From CAKZYD01 sp039814715 (GTDB lineage Bacteria; Pseudomonadota; Alphaproteobacteria; Sphingomonadales; CAKZYD01): a DNA stretch of 64,000 nucleotides. Under the pieces are notes generated by a model, which made no database searches, was not told the origin of the DNA, and was given only the letters and a program-made list of their open reading frames with translations. Numbering within the stretch: position 1 is the stretch's first letter; the number at the start of each line of letters is the position of its first letter. Location of the stretch: NCBI GenBank assembly GCA_039814715.1, contig JBCCAR010000014.1, positions 22,546 to 86,545 on the forward strand, in the 5' to 3' direction. Below, one piece after another: positions 33,850 through 43,022 of this stretch. The translations under genes and the position numbers were made by a program.

Positions 33850-33969
33850 ATGACTGGTGACACTGGCTTGCCGACAAGCCCTGACCCGCACCCCCGAACG
33901 GTGACCGGTGTTACTGACATAGCCTGGAAGAAGCGTTGCCGGACACCCCCCCCGAACGGCGCGCTTTAG
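33850..33969 (+). CDS. Candidate 39-residue ORF ahead of a terminator-like hairpin
   Basis: ATG 33850 to TAG 33967-33969 encodes 39 residues rich in Thr, Pro and Arg, with a PPP run near the end from a C8 tract. The ribosome site is weak. CCCCCGAACGG occurs twice inside it, which fits structured RNA as well as it fits coding. A strong hairpin follows at 33988. Confidence 0.25.
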   Translation: MTGDTGLPTSPDPHPRTVTGVTDIAWKKRCRTPPPNGAL

Positions 33970-33985
33970 AAACCAGGCCTTTAAC

Positions 33986-34546
33986 TTAGCCTGCGGTCCC
34001 TGACAGACCGCAGGCTTTGCTTATTTTGCCGTAGGCTGCCGTAAACCCTTGCAGAGAAAATACATCCGTTGCGTCAAAGCCGCGTGCTGCCTTGGCACTG
34101 ATCTCCGCTTTTGTGCCTCGCTTCATAGCGGCGACGATTTTTTGATCATCATCAAGACCGAATGTCCAGCCATCTTGGCCATCGCCGTAAAGTTCGAAGG
34201 TGCGGCCATCGACAGACAGCAGCACGGCGGCGCCGCGGCGATAGTCAAACCCAGAATTGAGCCGAACCACGCCAAATTCTTGGCGATCAGGCCAATGCGA
34301 CACCATGATGAACGCGGGCCGGCGCTGTACTTCATCGGGCAGGCTCGCTGGCTTGCTGGGCTGGGAAATCATGTAACAGACGGCGGGCCCAGAGGCGGGC
34401 TGATCGCGGAAGGTGGACCAATCGCGATAGTCGCCCAAATGCTCGCGCTTGAGGTCATTGTCATCCTGCGCTGCGGCAGATGACGCCAAACATAGCGCCA
34501 CCAAAACAGCAAAGCGCTGAAGAAATCCTGACAGGGATACACTCAT
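33986..34546 (-). CDS. Invasion-associated locus B (IalB) family periplasmic protein
   Basis: 186 residues. A signal peptide ends in CLASSAAAQ. The mature domain begins with a DWSTFRD block, then a CYMISQP strand, PAFIMVSHWPDR and a C-terminal segment with a second Cys (SKACGLSG), as in IalB proteins of unknown biochemical role that are widespread in alphaproteobacteria. It is the last gene of an operon: phosphatase, RNA methylase, IalB. It overlaps the methylase gene by ATGA. Confidence 0.82.
   Translation of the reverse strand: MSVSLSGFLQRFAVLVALCLASSAAAQDDNDLKREHLGDYRDWSTFRDQPASGPAVCYMISQPSKPASLPDEVQRRPAFIMVSHWPDRQEFGVVRLNSGFDYRRGAAVLLSVDGRTFELYGDGQDGWTFGLDDDQKIVAAMKRGTKAEISAKAARGFDATDVFSLQGFTAAYGKISKACGLSGTAG
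33988..34016 (+). terminator. Strong 11-bp hairpin, terminator-like on the plus strand
   Basis: AGCCTGCGGTC (33988-33998), a 7-base loop and GACCGCAGGCT (34006-34016) form a perfect 11-bp stem, followed on the plus strand by TTGCTTATTTT. It would end a plus-strand transcript arising in the rlmN-ialB gap. It lies inside the last ten codons of the minus-strand ialB-type gene and may serve that mRNA too. Confidence 0.6.
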
Positions 34547-35088
34547 TGCGATCTTTCGTCTGGGCGGCCTTTGCGAAAAATCGGACCGCCATGTTGATGA
34601 ACATCTGCCTCAGGCGACGGCGCGCCTGGCCAAAGCGGCCGGCCCCTTCGCCCTTCTAACGCTCGCATGCGATCATACATCACGATCGCGCCAGCTGTGG
34701 CAACATTTAACGAGAATTTTGTTGGTATTTTGACCATATAGTCGCAGCCTTCGCGCACATCATCCGGCAGTGAAATGCGTTCCGCCCCAAAAATATACAG
34801 AGCGCGGCGCGGGTGGGCAAATTGCGGCAAATCGATGGCGTCTTCGCAGAGCTCAACACCGACACGCTCTACACCATTGGGGATCGTAAGCGATTCGAGG
34901 TGTGATTCTTCAAACACAGGGATCGCACTTGAGGATTTGGACGTATCAAACTTGTTAATGTCGCGGCGAAAATTGGGATTGATTAGAAACACGAATTGCG
35001 CGCCAAAGGCGTTGGCAGTGCGAATGAGATTGCCTGCATTGCCCGCTTTGCTGGCCCCGATAATACCAATGCCAAAAAAGCCTGCCAT
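34543..35088 (-). CDS. TrmH/SpoU family RNA 2'-O-methyltransferase
   Basis: 181 residues with the SPOUT knot: NAGNLIRTANAFGA (motif 1, N and R), IFGAERISLPDDV (motif 2) and KIPTKFSLNVATAGAIVMYDRM (motif 3). It is a short form lacking an N-terminal RNA-binding domain, and it carries a Pro-rich tail. It methylates ribose 2'-OH in tRNA or rRNA; the site is not predictable. It starts 5 bases after the histidine phosphatase stop. Confidence 0.88.
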   Translation of the reverse strand: MAGFFGIGIIGASKAGNAGNLIRTANAFGAQFVFLINPNFRRDINKFDTSKSSSAIPVFEESHLESLTIPNGVERVGVELCEDAIDLPQFAHPRRALYIFGAERISLPDDVREGCDYMVKIPTKFSLNVATAGAIVMYDRMRALEGRRGRPLWPGAPSPEADVHQHGGPIFRKGRPDERSQ

Positions 35089-35093
35089 GCCTG

Positions 35094-35744
35094 CTACAAC
35101 CCCCTGCCATCGGAGGCTGGCCCACCCGGCGTGTGCAGTGTCTCAGTACCGCCGCGAAGTTCAACAAACTGCCCTTGAGGAATATCGGGGGCGATGACGG
35201 CATCTACATCGCTGTGATGCTCGTTGCCAGTTAATATACCGCGCAAGACCCGGCTCGCAAGGCCGTGGCTGATGGCAAGGTGCGTTGCCGCGGCATCGGC
35301 CTCCACATCACGGGCCCAATCGCCAAGGCGGGCAGCCATATGGTCATACCATTCACCCCCTGGGGGACGCTGAACAAAGAAACGACGACGCGAGTCAATA
35401 ATCTGGCCATGGCGAGCAACTAAATCTGCGTATGTCTCGCCCGTCCAATCCCCAACTTCAATCTCCCTAAGCCGCGCATCCACGCGGACCGAAAAATAGT
35501 CAATCTCAAGCGCATCAGCGATGATAGCCGCTGTTTGCCGGGTACGGCCGGTGGGAGAGCACCAAAATACCAAGTTGGGCTGCGCGCCCAGATGCTGACG
35601 GCAATAGCGGGCTAGCGCTAAAGCTTGCTCGGTGCCATTCGCTGTAAGCGGCGAATGCGCTTCATTGCCCTGCATGCGCGCGGCGCGGTTGAAGACCGTT
35701 TCTGCGTGGCGGACGAGATAAAGTGTTTTTTCAGTCAACATCAT
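35094..35744 (-). CDS. Histidine phosphatase (phosphoglycerate mutase-like) family protein
   Basis: 216 residues. The phospho-acceptor motif is LVRHAETVFN at 9-18, with a second Arg in SPTGRTRQTA, Glu in REIEVGDW and the closing His in AISHGLASR. Branch-1 members act on sugar phosphates, nucleotides or cobalamin intermediates; this one has no diagnostic context. First gene of the operon with the RNA methylase and IalB-type protein. Confidence 0.88.
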   Translation of the reverse strand: MMLTEKTLYLVRHAETVFNRAARMQGNEAHSPLTANGTEQALALARYCRQHLGAQPNLVFWCSPTGRTRQTAAIIADALEIDYFSVRVDARLREIEVGDWTGETYADLVARHGQIIDSRRRFFVQRPPGGEWYDHMAARLGDWARDVEADAAATHLAISHGLASRVLRGILTGNEHHSDVDAVIAPDIPQGQFVELRGGTETLHTPGGPASDGRGL

Positions 35745-35886
35745 CTTCGCCTTAAATCACGCTCACGCCATCAGCAATGGACAATATGAACCGTCCTGGA
35801 AAAGACGCCTTGCCTAAGCGCGCACTTGACCTACGGCGGGGCAACCGCTTAGTGCACGTCACAGTCAACATTAGGAGCCACAGGAT

Positions 35887-36597
35887 ATGGCGAGCAAAGT
35901 CTTTGAGAGCGCCCATACGGCGTTAGCCGATGTAGCGCGCGATGACATGATGGTCATGGCGGGAGGCTTTGGCTTGTGCGGAATTCCTGAAAATCTCATA
36001 ACCGCCTTGCGCGATACGGGCGTGACCAGCCTGACCTGCGTTTCCAACAATGCGGGCGTGGATGACTTTGGGTTAGGCCTGCTGCTGCAAACCAAGCAGA
36101 TTAGAAAAATGATTTCCTCTTATGTGGGCGAGAACAAAGAATTTGCGCGCCAGTATCTAGAGAAAGAATTGGAAGTCGAGCTGACTCCCCAAGGCACCTT
36201 AGCTGAACGCGTCCGCGCTGGCGGGGCCGGTATCCCTGGCTTTTATACGAAAACCGGCGTGGGAACGCTGGTCGCGGAAGGCAAAGAGCACAAAGACTTT
36301 GACGGCGAAACATATATCTTAGAACGCGGCCTGCGCGGCGACATCGCCATCGTGAAAGCGTGGAAGGGCGATGTGGTTGGCAATCTCATCTACCGTAAAA
36401 CCTCGCGCAATTTTAATTCAGACATGGCCACTGCAGCGACAATCACCATCGCCGAGGTCGAAGAACTGGTTGGCCCAGGCGAGCTTGACCCCAATGCCAT
36501 TCACACCCCCGGTGTGTTCGTGCAGCGTATTATCCAAGGCAGCCATTACGAAAAACGCATTGAACAGCGCACTGTGCGCCAGAAGGAGAGCGCATAA
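35887..36597 (+). CDS. scoA: 3-oxoacid CoA-transferase, subunit A
   Basis: 236 residues. The N-terminal MVMAGGFGLCGIPENLITAL contains the family GGFGxxGxP motif, and GFYTKTGVGT and YRKTSRNFN are typical. With subunit B it moves CoA from succinyl-CoA to acetoacetate or a related 3-oxoacid. TAGGAG precedes the ATG. The stop overlaps the subunit B start by one base (TAATG). No other ketone-body or aromatic genes adjoin, so the exact acid is open. Confidence 0.93.
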   Translation: MASKVFESAHTALADVARDDMMVMAGGFGLCGIPENLITALRDTGVTSLTCVSNNAGVDDFGLGLLLQTKQIRKMISSYVGENKEFARQYLEKELEVELTPQGTLAERVRAGGAGIPGFYTKTGVGTLVAEGKEHKDFDGETYILERGLRGDIAIVKAWKGDVVGNLIYRKTSRNFNSDMATAATITIAEVEELVGPGELDPNAIHTPGVFVQRIIQGSHYEKRIEQRTVRQKESA

Positions 36598-37238
36598 TGC
36601 CCTGGACCCGCGATCAAGTCGCCGCCCGCGCCGCAAAGGAGCTTGAAGACGGCTTTTATGTGAACTTGGGCATTGGCATCCCGACCATGGTCGCCAACCA
36701 TGTGCCGGCCGATGTGGATATCACCCTGCAATCAGAAAACGGCATGCTTGGCATGGGGCCCTTCCCGTTCGAAGGCGAAGAAGACCCCGACCTGATCAAC
36801 GCGGGAAAGCAAACGATTACCGAACTTGAGCGCACCAGCTATTTCGGGTCCTCAGACAGCTTTGCAATGATCCGCGGCGGGCACATCAATCTAGCCATCC
36901 TTGGCGCCATGGAAGTGGCTGAGAATGGCGATCTTGCAAACTGGATGATCCCCGGCAAAATGGTCAAAGGGATGGGCGGGGCCATGGACCTTGTCGCCGG
37001 CGTTCAGCGCATCGTTGTGCTGATGGATCATTGCAACAAGGCCGGCGACTCGAAATTTTTACCCGCATGCAGCTTGCCGCTGACGGGCAAAAACGTCGTC
37101 GATATGTTGATAACCGATTTGGGTGTGTTCAAGCGGCCAGACAAGCAGTCTCCGTTCGCGCTGATTGAGCTTGCGCAAGGCGTTACACAAGACGAAATAG
37201 CAGCAAAAACAGAGGCAAAATACACTGTCTCATTATGA
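36597..37238 (+). CDS. scoB: 3-oxoacid CoA-transferase, subunit B
   Basis: 213 residues. The catalytic Glu lies in LQSENGMLGMGP (about 43-54), which forms the gamma-glutamyl-CoA intermediate. GIGIPTMVANHVP and IRGGHINLAILGAMEV are family blocks. It is translationally coupled to subunit A. Confidence 0.94.
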   Translation: MPWTRDQVAARAAKELEDGFYVNLGIGIPTMVANHVPADVDITLQSENGMLGMGPFPFEGEEDPDLINAGKQTITELERTSYFGSSDSFAMIRGGHINLAILGAMEVAENGDLANWMIPGKMVKGMGGAMDLVAGVQRIVVLMDHCNKAGDSKFLPACSLPLTGKNVVDMLITDLGVFKRPDKQSPFALIELAQGVTQDEIAAKTEAKYTVSL

Positions 37239-37382
37239 GACATAGCCTCTATAAACGTCGTTAACAATTCCTTCACATAGCCGAAACGCGGGCGTCACAG
37301 AGTCTGCGTAGCGACAAGATTGAAGTGCGTGTCACGCAGGCGCGCGCAACCTTTTTGTATGTCGTAGGGGTGAGTAACGGAC

Positions 37383-39188
37383 ATGAACAATCTTCTTTCA
37401 ACAACCATGTTAGCAGCAGCGCTGATCACAGCCGCGTCTGCCGCCAATGCAGCGTCTTTGACGATCTTGCATAACAATGACGGCGAATCTCAGCTCATTG
37501 ACGCCGGAGGCGTTGGATCAGAATTCGGCGGCTCGGCAAGATTTGTTTCCATCGTGAACTTCGTTCGCGATGACCGTGAAGGCCAAAACCGTGATGTTTT
37601 AACGTTATCCTCAGGCGATAATTTTCTGCCTGGGCCGGAGTTCAACGCATCCCTGAGCGATGGTGTGTTTTATGACGCGCAGGTGCTCAATGCGGTAAAC
37701 TACGACGCCCTTGCCCTTGGGAACCACGATTTCGATTTTGGACCGGATTTGCTCGCTGATTTCATCGGCGAGGTGGATAACGACATCCAATTCGTCAGCG
37801 CCAACCTCGATTTCAGCGCCAATGCTGGCCTTCAGCAGCTTGTTGATGATGGCCGAATCGTGAAATCAACGGTTATTGATCGTGGCGGCGAGCAATATGG
37901 TATTGTCGGCGCAACGACAGAAGAACTGCCGATCATCTCCCAGCCAGGCGATGTGGCCGTTGGTGATGTGGTGAGCGCAGTGCAAGCTGAAATTGACGCG
38001 TTGACAGGCAATGGCGTCGATAAAATCATCTTGATCAGCCACCTCCAAGGCATTGCTGAAGACATTGATGTCGTTGGCCAGCTGACCGGCGTTGACGTTG
38101 CGATCGCAGGCGGCGGGGATGAGCTGTTGACCAACAGTGCCGACGCGCTCAACCCCAATGCGCTTGTTCCAGGCGATGATGACGAACGCTTCGGCCCTTA
38201 TCCGCTCGTTGTTGACGTTGCTGGCAACGGGGTTCCTGTCGTCACCACCCAGGGAGATTACCGCTATCTCGGTGTTCTCGACATTGAGTTTGACGATGAT
38301 GGTAACCTGACCGACATCAATACGACCAGTGATGTCCAACTGATCAGCCAAGCCTTTTTAGATGACAATGGTTTGGTCCCCGATGCGACCATTCAAGCAA
38401 ATGTGGTAGATCCTGTATCAGAAGCCATTGCTGGCTTTGCAGCCAATATTGTTGCGCAATCAGAGGTCGAGCTTGACGGTGTTCGCGGCAACGTGCGTAC
38501 AGAGCAAACGAACCTCGGCGCATTGATTGCCGATTCCTTTGTTTGGACGGCCGAGCAACAGGACACTGAACTGGGCGGTATTTTAAATGGCAACCCAGTT
38601 GTCGGTATTGCCAACGGCGGCGGTATCCGCAACGACGCGATTATCGACATCGGGGACATCACCGAACTCGATACGTTTTCAATCTTGCCCTTCAGTAACT
38701 TTGTCTCGGTGATCAATGATCTCCCTGTTGAGGCGCTGCTTGCCACGCTGGAACGCGCTGTCTCCAATGTGGAAGGGGTATCTGGCCGCTTTGGCCAGGT
38801 CTCAGGCATTGAGTTCAGCTACAATCCAGAACGTGAAGCCGGAAACCGCATTCTCGATGTCTTCCTCGCAGATGGTACGCCAATCATCCTCAATGGCTTT
38901 ATCTTAGATGAAGACTTGTTGATTGACTTGGTGACGGTAAACTTCCTCGCCAATGGCGGCGACGGCTATCCGCTAGCGGAATTTGATCAAACCAACTTAC
39001 CCATCAGCTACCAGCAATCGCTGCTAAACTACATCACCAGCCAAGACGGCTTGGGCGGGGTCATTCCCGAATCGCTGTATAGTGATGATGTTACCTCCAG
39101 CCGGATCGCCGCAATTTCTGAGCCTATGACGCTGGCGCTCTTTGGTGCAGGCCTCACCGGTCTCGGCCTTTATCGCCGCCGCAGCTAG
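37383..39188 (+). CDS. Exported 5'-nucleotidase/metallophosphatase with PEP-CTERM-like anchor
   Basis: 601 residues. A signal peptide ends at AASAANA. The metallophosphatase domain (about 25-290) has LTILHNNDGE, SSGDNFLPG and GNHDFDFG metal-binding motifs. The 5'-nucleotidase C-terminal domain (about 330-560) has GIANGGGIRN and ANGGDGYP. The last 25 residues, SEPMTLALFGAGLTGLGLYRRR, form a PEP-CTERM-like sorting signal: an S-E-P motif, a hydrophobic helix and an Arg cluster. That implies exosortase processing, but no exosortase gene is in the window. It probably scavenges phosphate or nucleosides at the surface. Confidence 0.87.
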   Translation: MNNLLSTTMLAAALITAASAANAASLTILHNNDGESQLIDAGGVGSEFGGSARFVSIVNFVRDDREGQNRDVLTLSSGDNFLPGPEFNASLSDGVFYDAQVLNAVNYDALALGNHDFDFGPDLLADFIGEVDNDIQFVSANLDFSANAGLQQLVDDGRIVKSTVIDRGGEQYGIVGATTEELPIISQPGDVAVGDVVSAVQAEIDALTGNGVDKIILISHLQGIAEDIDVVGQLTGVDVAIAGGGDELLTNSADALNPNALVPGDDDERFGPYPLVVDVAGNGVPVVTTQGDYRYLGVLDIEFDDDGNLTDINTTSDVQLISQAFLDDNGLVPDATIQANVVDPVSEAIAGFAANIVAQSEVELDGVRGNVRTEQTNLGALIADSFVWTAEQQDTELGGILNGNPVVGIANGGGIRNDAIIDIGDITELDTFSILPFSNFVSVINDLPVEALLATLERAVSNVEGVSGRFGQVSGIEFSYNPEREAGNRILDVFLADGTPIILNGFILDEDLLIDLVTVNFLANGGDGYPLAEFDQTNLPISYQQSLLNYITSQDGLGGVIPESLYSDDVTSSRIAAISEPMTLALFGAGLTGLGLYRRRS

Positions 39189-39230
39189 GCCATATGGTAT
39201 CTCTCAATCTTTGAAGGATTAATGATAGTG

Positions 39231-39268
39231 CAGCGCAGAGGCCGGCCCCCGGTTTCTGCGCTGTTTTT
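39231..39268 (+). terminator. Rho-independent terminator after the nucleotidase gene
   Basis: CAGCGCAGA (39231-39239) pairs with TCTGCGCTG (39255-39263) around a GC-rich loop and is followed directly by TTTTT. Confidence 0.85.
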
Positions 39269-39291
39269 ATGAGCCAAGGGAGTATTCTTGC

Positions 39292-39912
39292 GTGTCTGTG
39301 TTTCGCATCACCGCCGCCGCGGCAGCGGTAATTCTTTGGGCCGCCCCGACGAGCGCGGCCGACCAAACTGGCAATTACGCGACGCGCGGGGCCGGCAATA
39401 CGCGCTGCAGCGATTTCACCCAAGCGCGCAAAGACAGCGCCGAGCGCTACGCAAACTATGGCGGCTGGATTGATGGGTTCTTGTCAGGTGTGAATTTGTT
39501 TGAAGACGACACATTCGACATCGCGCCTTGGCAATCCACTAATTTATTAGCCGCAGCCTTAGGGCGCTATTGCGGCAACAATCCTACGCTCGCATTTCAT
39601 ATCGCCGTCTCACGCCTCGTCATGCAATTGGGCGATACGCGGCTCTTAACCAATTCAAAGCTGCAAGTTCACTCCGGAAAAGGCAAACAAAGTGAGGTTC
39701 AGATCGCTGTCTATGATGCGATCATCCGCCGAGCGCAGGAGCGCCTGAAAGGCCTTGGCCTGCTCAAAGGCGAGACCAATTCGGACCTGTCGGAGACAAT
39801 GCGCAAAGCGCTCGTTGCATTTCAGAAAAGAGAGAAGCTCGAGCAATCAGGCCTCCCGGACCAAGCAACGCTGCTTGTCCTATTGGCGCCGATGGATGGC
39901 GGCAACAACTAA
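39292..39912 (+). CDS. Exported protein with C-terminal peptidoglycan-binding domain
   Basis: 206 residues from the GTG at 39292 (AGGGAG about 12 bases upstream). A signal peptide ends in APTSAA. The central region has two cysteines (RCSDF and GRYCGNNP) and resembles small helical HdeA-like folds. The C-terminal 60 residues (LKGLGLLKGETNSDLSETMRKALVAFQKRE) match a PG_binding_1 repeat. It is probably periplasmic, contacting peptidoglycan. It converges on the RND permease gene with a 17-base gap. Confidence 0.7.
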   Translation: MSVFRITAAAAAVILWAAPTSAADQTGNYATRGAGNTRCSDFTQARKDSAERYANYGGWIDGFLSGVNLFEDDTFDIAPWQSTNLLAAALGRYCGNNPTLAFHIAVSRLVMQLGDTRLLTNSKLQVHSGKGKQSEVQIAVYDAIIRRAQERLKGLGLLKGETNSDLSETMRKALVAFQKREKLEQSGLPDQATLLVLLAPMDGGNN

Positions 39913-39929
39913 AGCGAAGCATGAGCCTG

Positions 39930-42900
39930 TTATTCAGCAGGCTCTAAAGACAAATCACCCGTATTTGCCTGCGGTGCATGCTTTGCGGCTATGGCCGTAT
40001 AGACTATCGGCAGAATAAACAACGTAAAGAGCGTTCCAACTGTCATACCGCCCACGATAGTTGCGCCAATGTGGAAGCGGCTGGCCGCGCCGGCGCCGCC
40101 AGCAAGCAAGAGCGGCATGACGCCGAACACAATGGCAGCGGTGGTCATCAAAATCGGCCGTAAGCGAATACCGGCGGATTTGACCATAGCGTCATGGACG
40201 CTCAACCCTTCTTCACGCTGCAACTGATTGGCAAAATCGACCATCAAGATGCCATGCTTACTGATGAGGCCAATCAAAGTGATGAGGCCGATCTGCGTAT
40301 AAATGTTGACCGACAGAAACATATTGATGGGGATAAGCGCGCCAACGGCGGCCATCGGCACTGTGACCAAGATAATGAAGGGATCGCGGAAGCTTTCGAA
40401 CTGCGCGGCGAGCACCAGGTAGATCACCACCAACGCGAAGACAAAGATGATCGCAAGCTGGCTTCCTTCTTGCACATATTGCCGTGTTTGGCCGGAGGTG
40501 TCCGTGCTTATGGCGGGCGGCAAAACCTCATCGGCAGCTTGCTGCATAAACAAGAGGGCATCGCCCATGGAGACGCCGGGGTAGAGGACGCCAGAAATCA
40601 TCGCAGAGTTGAGCTGCTGGAAGGTGGTTTGCGCGTTTGGCTTGGTGACGCGCTCGACTTTCACAAATGTGCTAAGCGGCACCAGATCACCGCTCGTCGC
40701 CCGCACATAATAGCCACCAATGAGGGATTCGTCGAAGCGGAAAGCACGCGGCACCTGCGGGATCACGCGGTAACTACGGCCTTGCATATCGAACAAGTTC
40801 ACGTAGTTGCCGCCCAGCAACGTCGCTAGGGTATTGCCAATATCGCGCATGGTGACACCAAGCTGATTGGCTTTTTCCCGGTCGATCGTGACTTCGATTT
40901 CCGGCTTGTCAAAGTTCAGCGATAAATCGGTGAAGATGAAGTTGCCGCTTTGATCCGCCTTGCTTTGGAGTTCTACAGCGGCTTCATAGAGCTCTTCATA
41001 GTCGCCGAGCGACTTCAGCATGAACTGGAAAGGAAATCCATCGCCAGAGGTTGGCAAGGGTGGCGCGCTAAAGGCGCCCACTTCGAGCCCTGGGATCTGC
41101 TGCATCGCCCCAGTGATCTCTTCAATCATCTCTGTGTGCCCGCGTTCGCGCTCATCCCAAGGCTTAAGCAAAAACCCACCGAAGCCGCCGGAGACCCCAT
41201 CCGCCCCATTGATCAGGAAGGAGGTTTCGTATTCAGGCCAATCGGTGAAGATGTCGTGATAGGCCTCAACATAGGTATTCACATAGTCTAAATTGGTCCA
41301 TTCAGGGCCTTTGGATAGGAGATAAACGAGGCCTTGGTCTTCTTCCGGCGCAAGCTCTTTTTGCGACGTTTGGTAAAGAAAGGCGCACATGCCGAGCACC
41401 AATAGGCCAGTAAACAAGCCCAGGGTGCGCGCTTTCAAGGCCGAGACCAGACGCGCCCGGTACCAGTGCTTAAGCAGGGTGAACTTATCTTCCAGCCACA
41501 GTGCGAACCGGTCGTCTTTTTCTTCCTGATTTTTCAAAATACGCGCGCACATCATAGGCGACAGCGTTAAGGCCACAATGCCGGAAATGATCACAGCGCT
41601 TGCCAGCGTAAAGGCAAATTCTTGAAACAACTGCCCGGTCAGCCCTGTCGTGAAACCAATGGGCGCATAGGCGGCCGCCAGCGTGATCGTCATGGCGATC
41701 ACTGGCAAGGCAATTTCGCGCGCGCCTTTAAAGGCCGCCTTCATGGGGCTAAGCCCCTTTTCGATATGGCGCGAAATATTTTCAAGCACGACAATGGCGT
41801 CATCCACCACCAAGCCAATGGCTAAGACCAAAGCGAGCAAGGTGAGTAAATTGATGGAGTAGCCAAGCACCTGCAGCAGAAACAAGACACCCACTAACGA
41901 CAGCGGAATGGTAATAATAGGCACCATCGTCGCGCGGACATTACCAAGAAAGAGGTACACGACAATGACCACGATTAACGCTGCTTCACCGACGGTCTTT
42001 GAGACCTCGACAATGGCTTCCTTGATGTATTTTGACGCGTCAAAGCTCATCTTTTGAGACAGGCCTGGGGGCAACAATGGAACTAACTCGTCCATCCGCG
42101 CGCGTACGGCGGGGATAACTTCAAGCGGGTTACCGCTGGGCTGGGCTGTGATTTCTAAAAAAATCGCCCGCTTACCGCCAGCAAAGGACGCGTTATCAGC
42201 CGATTGCGGTCCAAGCTGAACATCGGCCACCTGATTTAAGCGGATAAGGACACCGCCGCGCACGCTGATGACCAGGTTTTCAAAGTCCTCCACCGTCGCC
42301 GCATTCGTTTTTGCATCAACAGTTGCAGAGACAAAGCCGCCTTTGATCTCGCCAGCTGCAGAGGTAAAGTTGTTGCGCTCTAAGGCGTCAATCACATCAG
42401 ACGCAGTGACTTCAAGGGCCGCCATTTTGCCTGGGTTCAGCCAGACCCGCATGGCAAATGTTTGCGCGCCCAATATCCGGGCCCGGGCGACGCCGTCCAC
42501 AGCTTGCAAAGCTGGCTGGACCACGCGCACGAGGAAATCTGTAATCTGCGACGGGGTGAGTGTATCGGACGCGTAATCAATATAGGCAAGGCCGGTTTGA
42601 TCCCCCGCCAGGCGCTCAACGACGGGGTCAAAGGCTTCGCGCGGCAGGTCCGAGCGAATGGAATTCACCTTTGATAGTACGTCATTATAGGCGCGGTCTG
42701 CATCCGCCCCGATACGCAGGGTCAACGAGACGGTGCTCACCGATTGGCGCGATGTGGACGAAATTGTATCAATCCCCTCCGCGCTTGCGACGGACTGCTG
42801 CATGGGCGTGGTAATAAAGCTGCGCACCACATCTGGGCTAGCCCCCGGGTAGGTCGTGGAGACGACAATCTGGGTCGTCTCAAAATCCGGGAACTCTCGG

Positions 42901-43001
42901 ATTGGCAATTGCGAGGCTGCCTGAAGGCCCAGCAGCAAGATCATCAAGCTGACCACGCTCGCTAAGACAGGGCGTTGGATAAAGATATCGGTAAAGCGCA
43001 T
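39930..43001 (-). CDS. RND efflux permease, HAE1 (AcrB/MexF-like) family
   Basis: 1023 residues. TM1 is at the N-terminus (FTDIFIQRPVLASVVSLMILLLG). Two large periplasmic porter domains and twelve TM segments follow, with the proton-relay aspartate pair in LALVLAIGLVVDDAIVVLENI and a second repeat from FVFALVVIYLVLAAQFESF. It exports hydrophobic or amphiphilic compounds with the membrane fusion protein encoded 21 bases upstream. No outer-membrane factor gene is adjacent, so a TolC-like protein from elsewhere must complete the pump. Confidence 0.94.
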   Translation of the reverse strand: MRFTDIFIQRPVLASVVSLMILLLGLQAASQLPIREFPDFETTQIVVSTTYPGASPDVVRSFITTPMQQSVASAEGIDTISSTSRQSVSTVSLTLRIGADADRAYNDVLSKVNSIRSDLPREAFDPVVERLAGDQTGLAYIDYASDTLTPSQITDFLVRVVQPALQAVDGVARARILGAQTFAMRVWLNPGKMAALEVTASDVIDALERNNFTSAAGEIKGGFVSATVDAKTNAATVEDFENLVISVRGGVLIRLNQVADVQLGPQSADNASFAGGKRAIFLEITAQPSGNPLEVIPAVRARMDELVPLLPPGLSQKMSFDASKYIKEAIVEVSKTVGEAALIVVIVVYLFLGNVRATMVPIITIPLSLVGVLFLLQVLGYSINLLTLLALVLAIGLVVDDAIVVLENISRHIEKGLSPMKAAFKGAREIALPVIAMTITLAAAYAPIGFTTGLTGQLFQEFAFTLASAVIISGIVALTLSPMMCARILKNQEEKDDRFALWLEDKFTLLKHWYRARLVSALKARTLGLFTGLLVLGMCAFLYQTSQKELAPEEDQGLVYLLSKGPEWTNLDYVNTYVEAYHDIFTDWPEYETSFLINGADGVSGGFGGFLLKPWDERERGHTEMIEEITGAMQQIPGLEVGAFSAPPLPTSGDGFPFQFMLKSLGDYEELYEAAVELQSKADQSGNFIFTDLSLNFDKPEIEVTIDREKANQLGVTMRDIGNTLATLLGGNYVNLFDMQGRSYRVIPQVPRAFRFDESLIGGYYVRATSGDLVPLSTFVKVERVTKPNAQTTFQQLNSAMISGVLYPGVSMGDALLFMQQAADEVLPPAISTDTSGQTRQYVQEGSQLAIIFVFALVVIYLVLAAQFESFRDPFIILVTVPMAAVGALIPINMFLSVNIYTQIGLITLIGLISKHGILMVDFANQLQREEGLSVHDAMVKSAGIRLRPILMTTAAIVFGVMPLLLAGGAGAASRFHIGATIVGGMTVGTLFTLFILPIVYTAIAAKHAPQANTGDLSLEPAE

Positions 43002-43022
43002 GGGGGTTGTCCTGGCGAAACG

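Noticed and set aside
33700..34016. 6S RNA, SRP RNA, tmRNA or RNase P RNA in the rlmN-ialB gap
   Set aside because: None of the conserved sequence blocks of these RNAs is present. The region is kept as an unclassified candidate.
39978..40829. Plus-strand open frames opposite the RND permease
   Set aside because: His/Asp/Arg-rich shadow frames with no ribosome sites; the permease frame is unambiguous.
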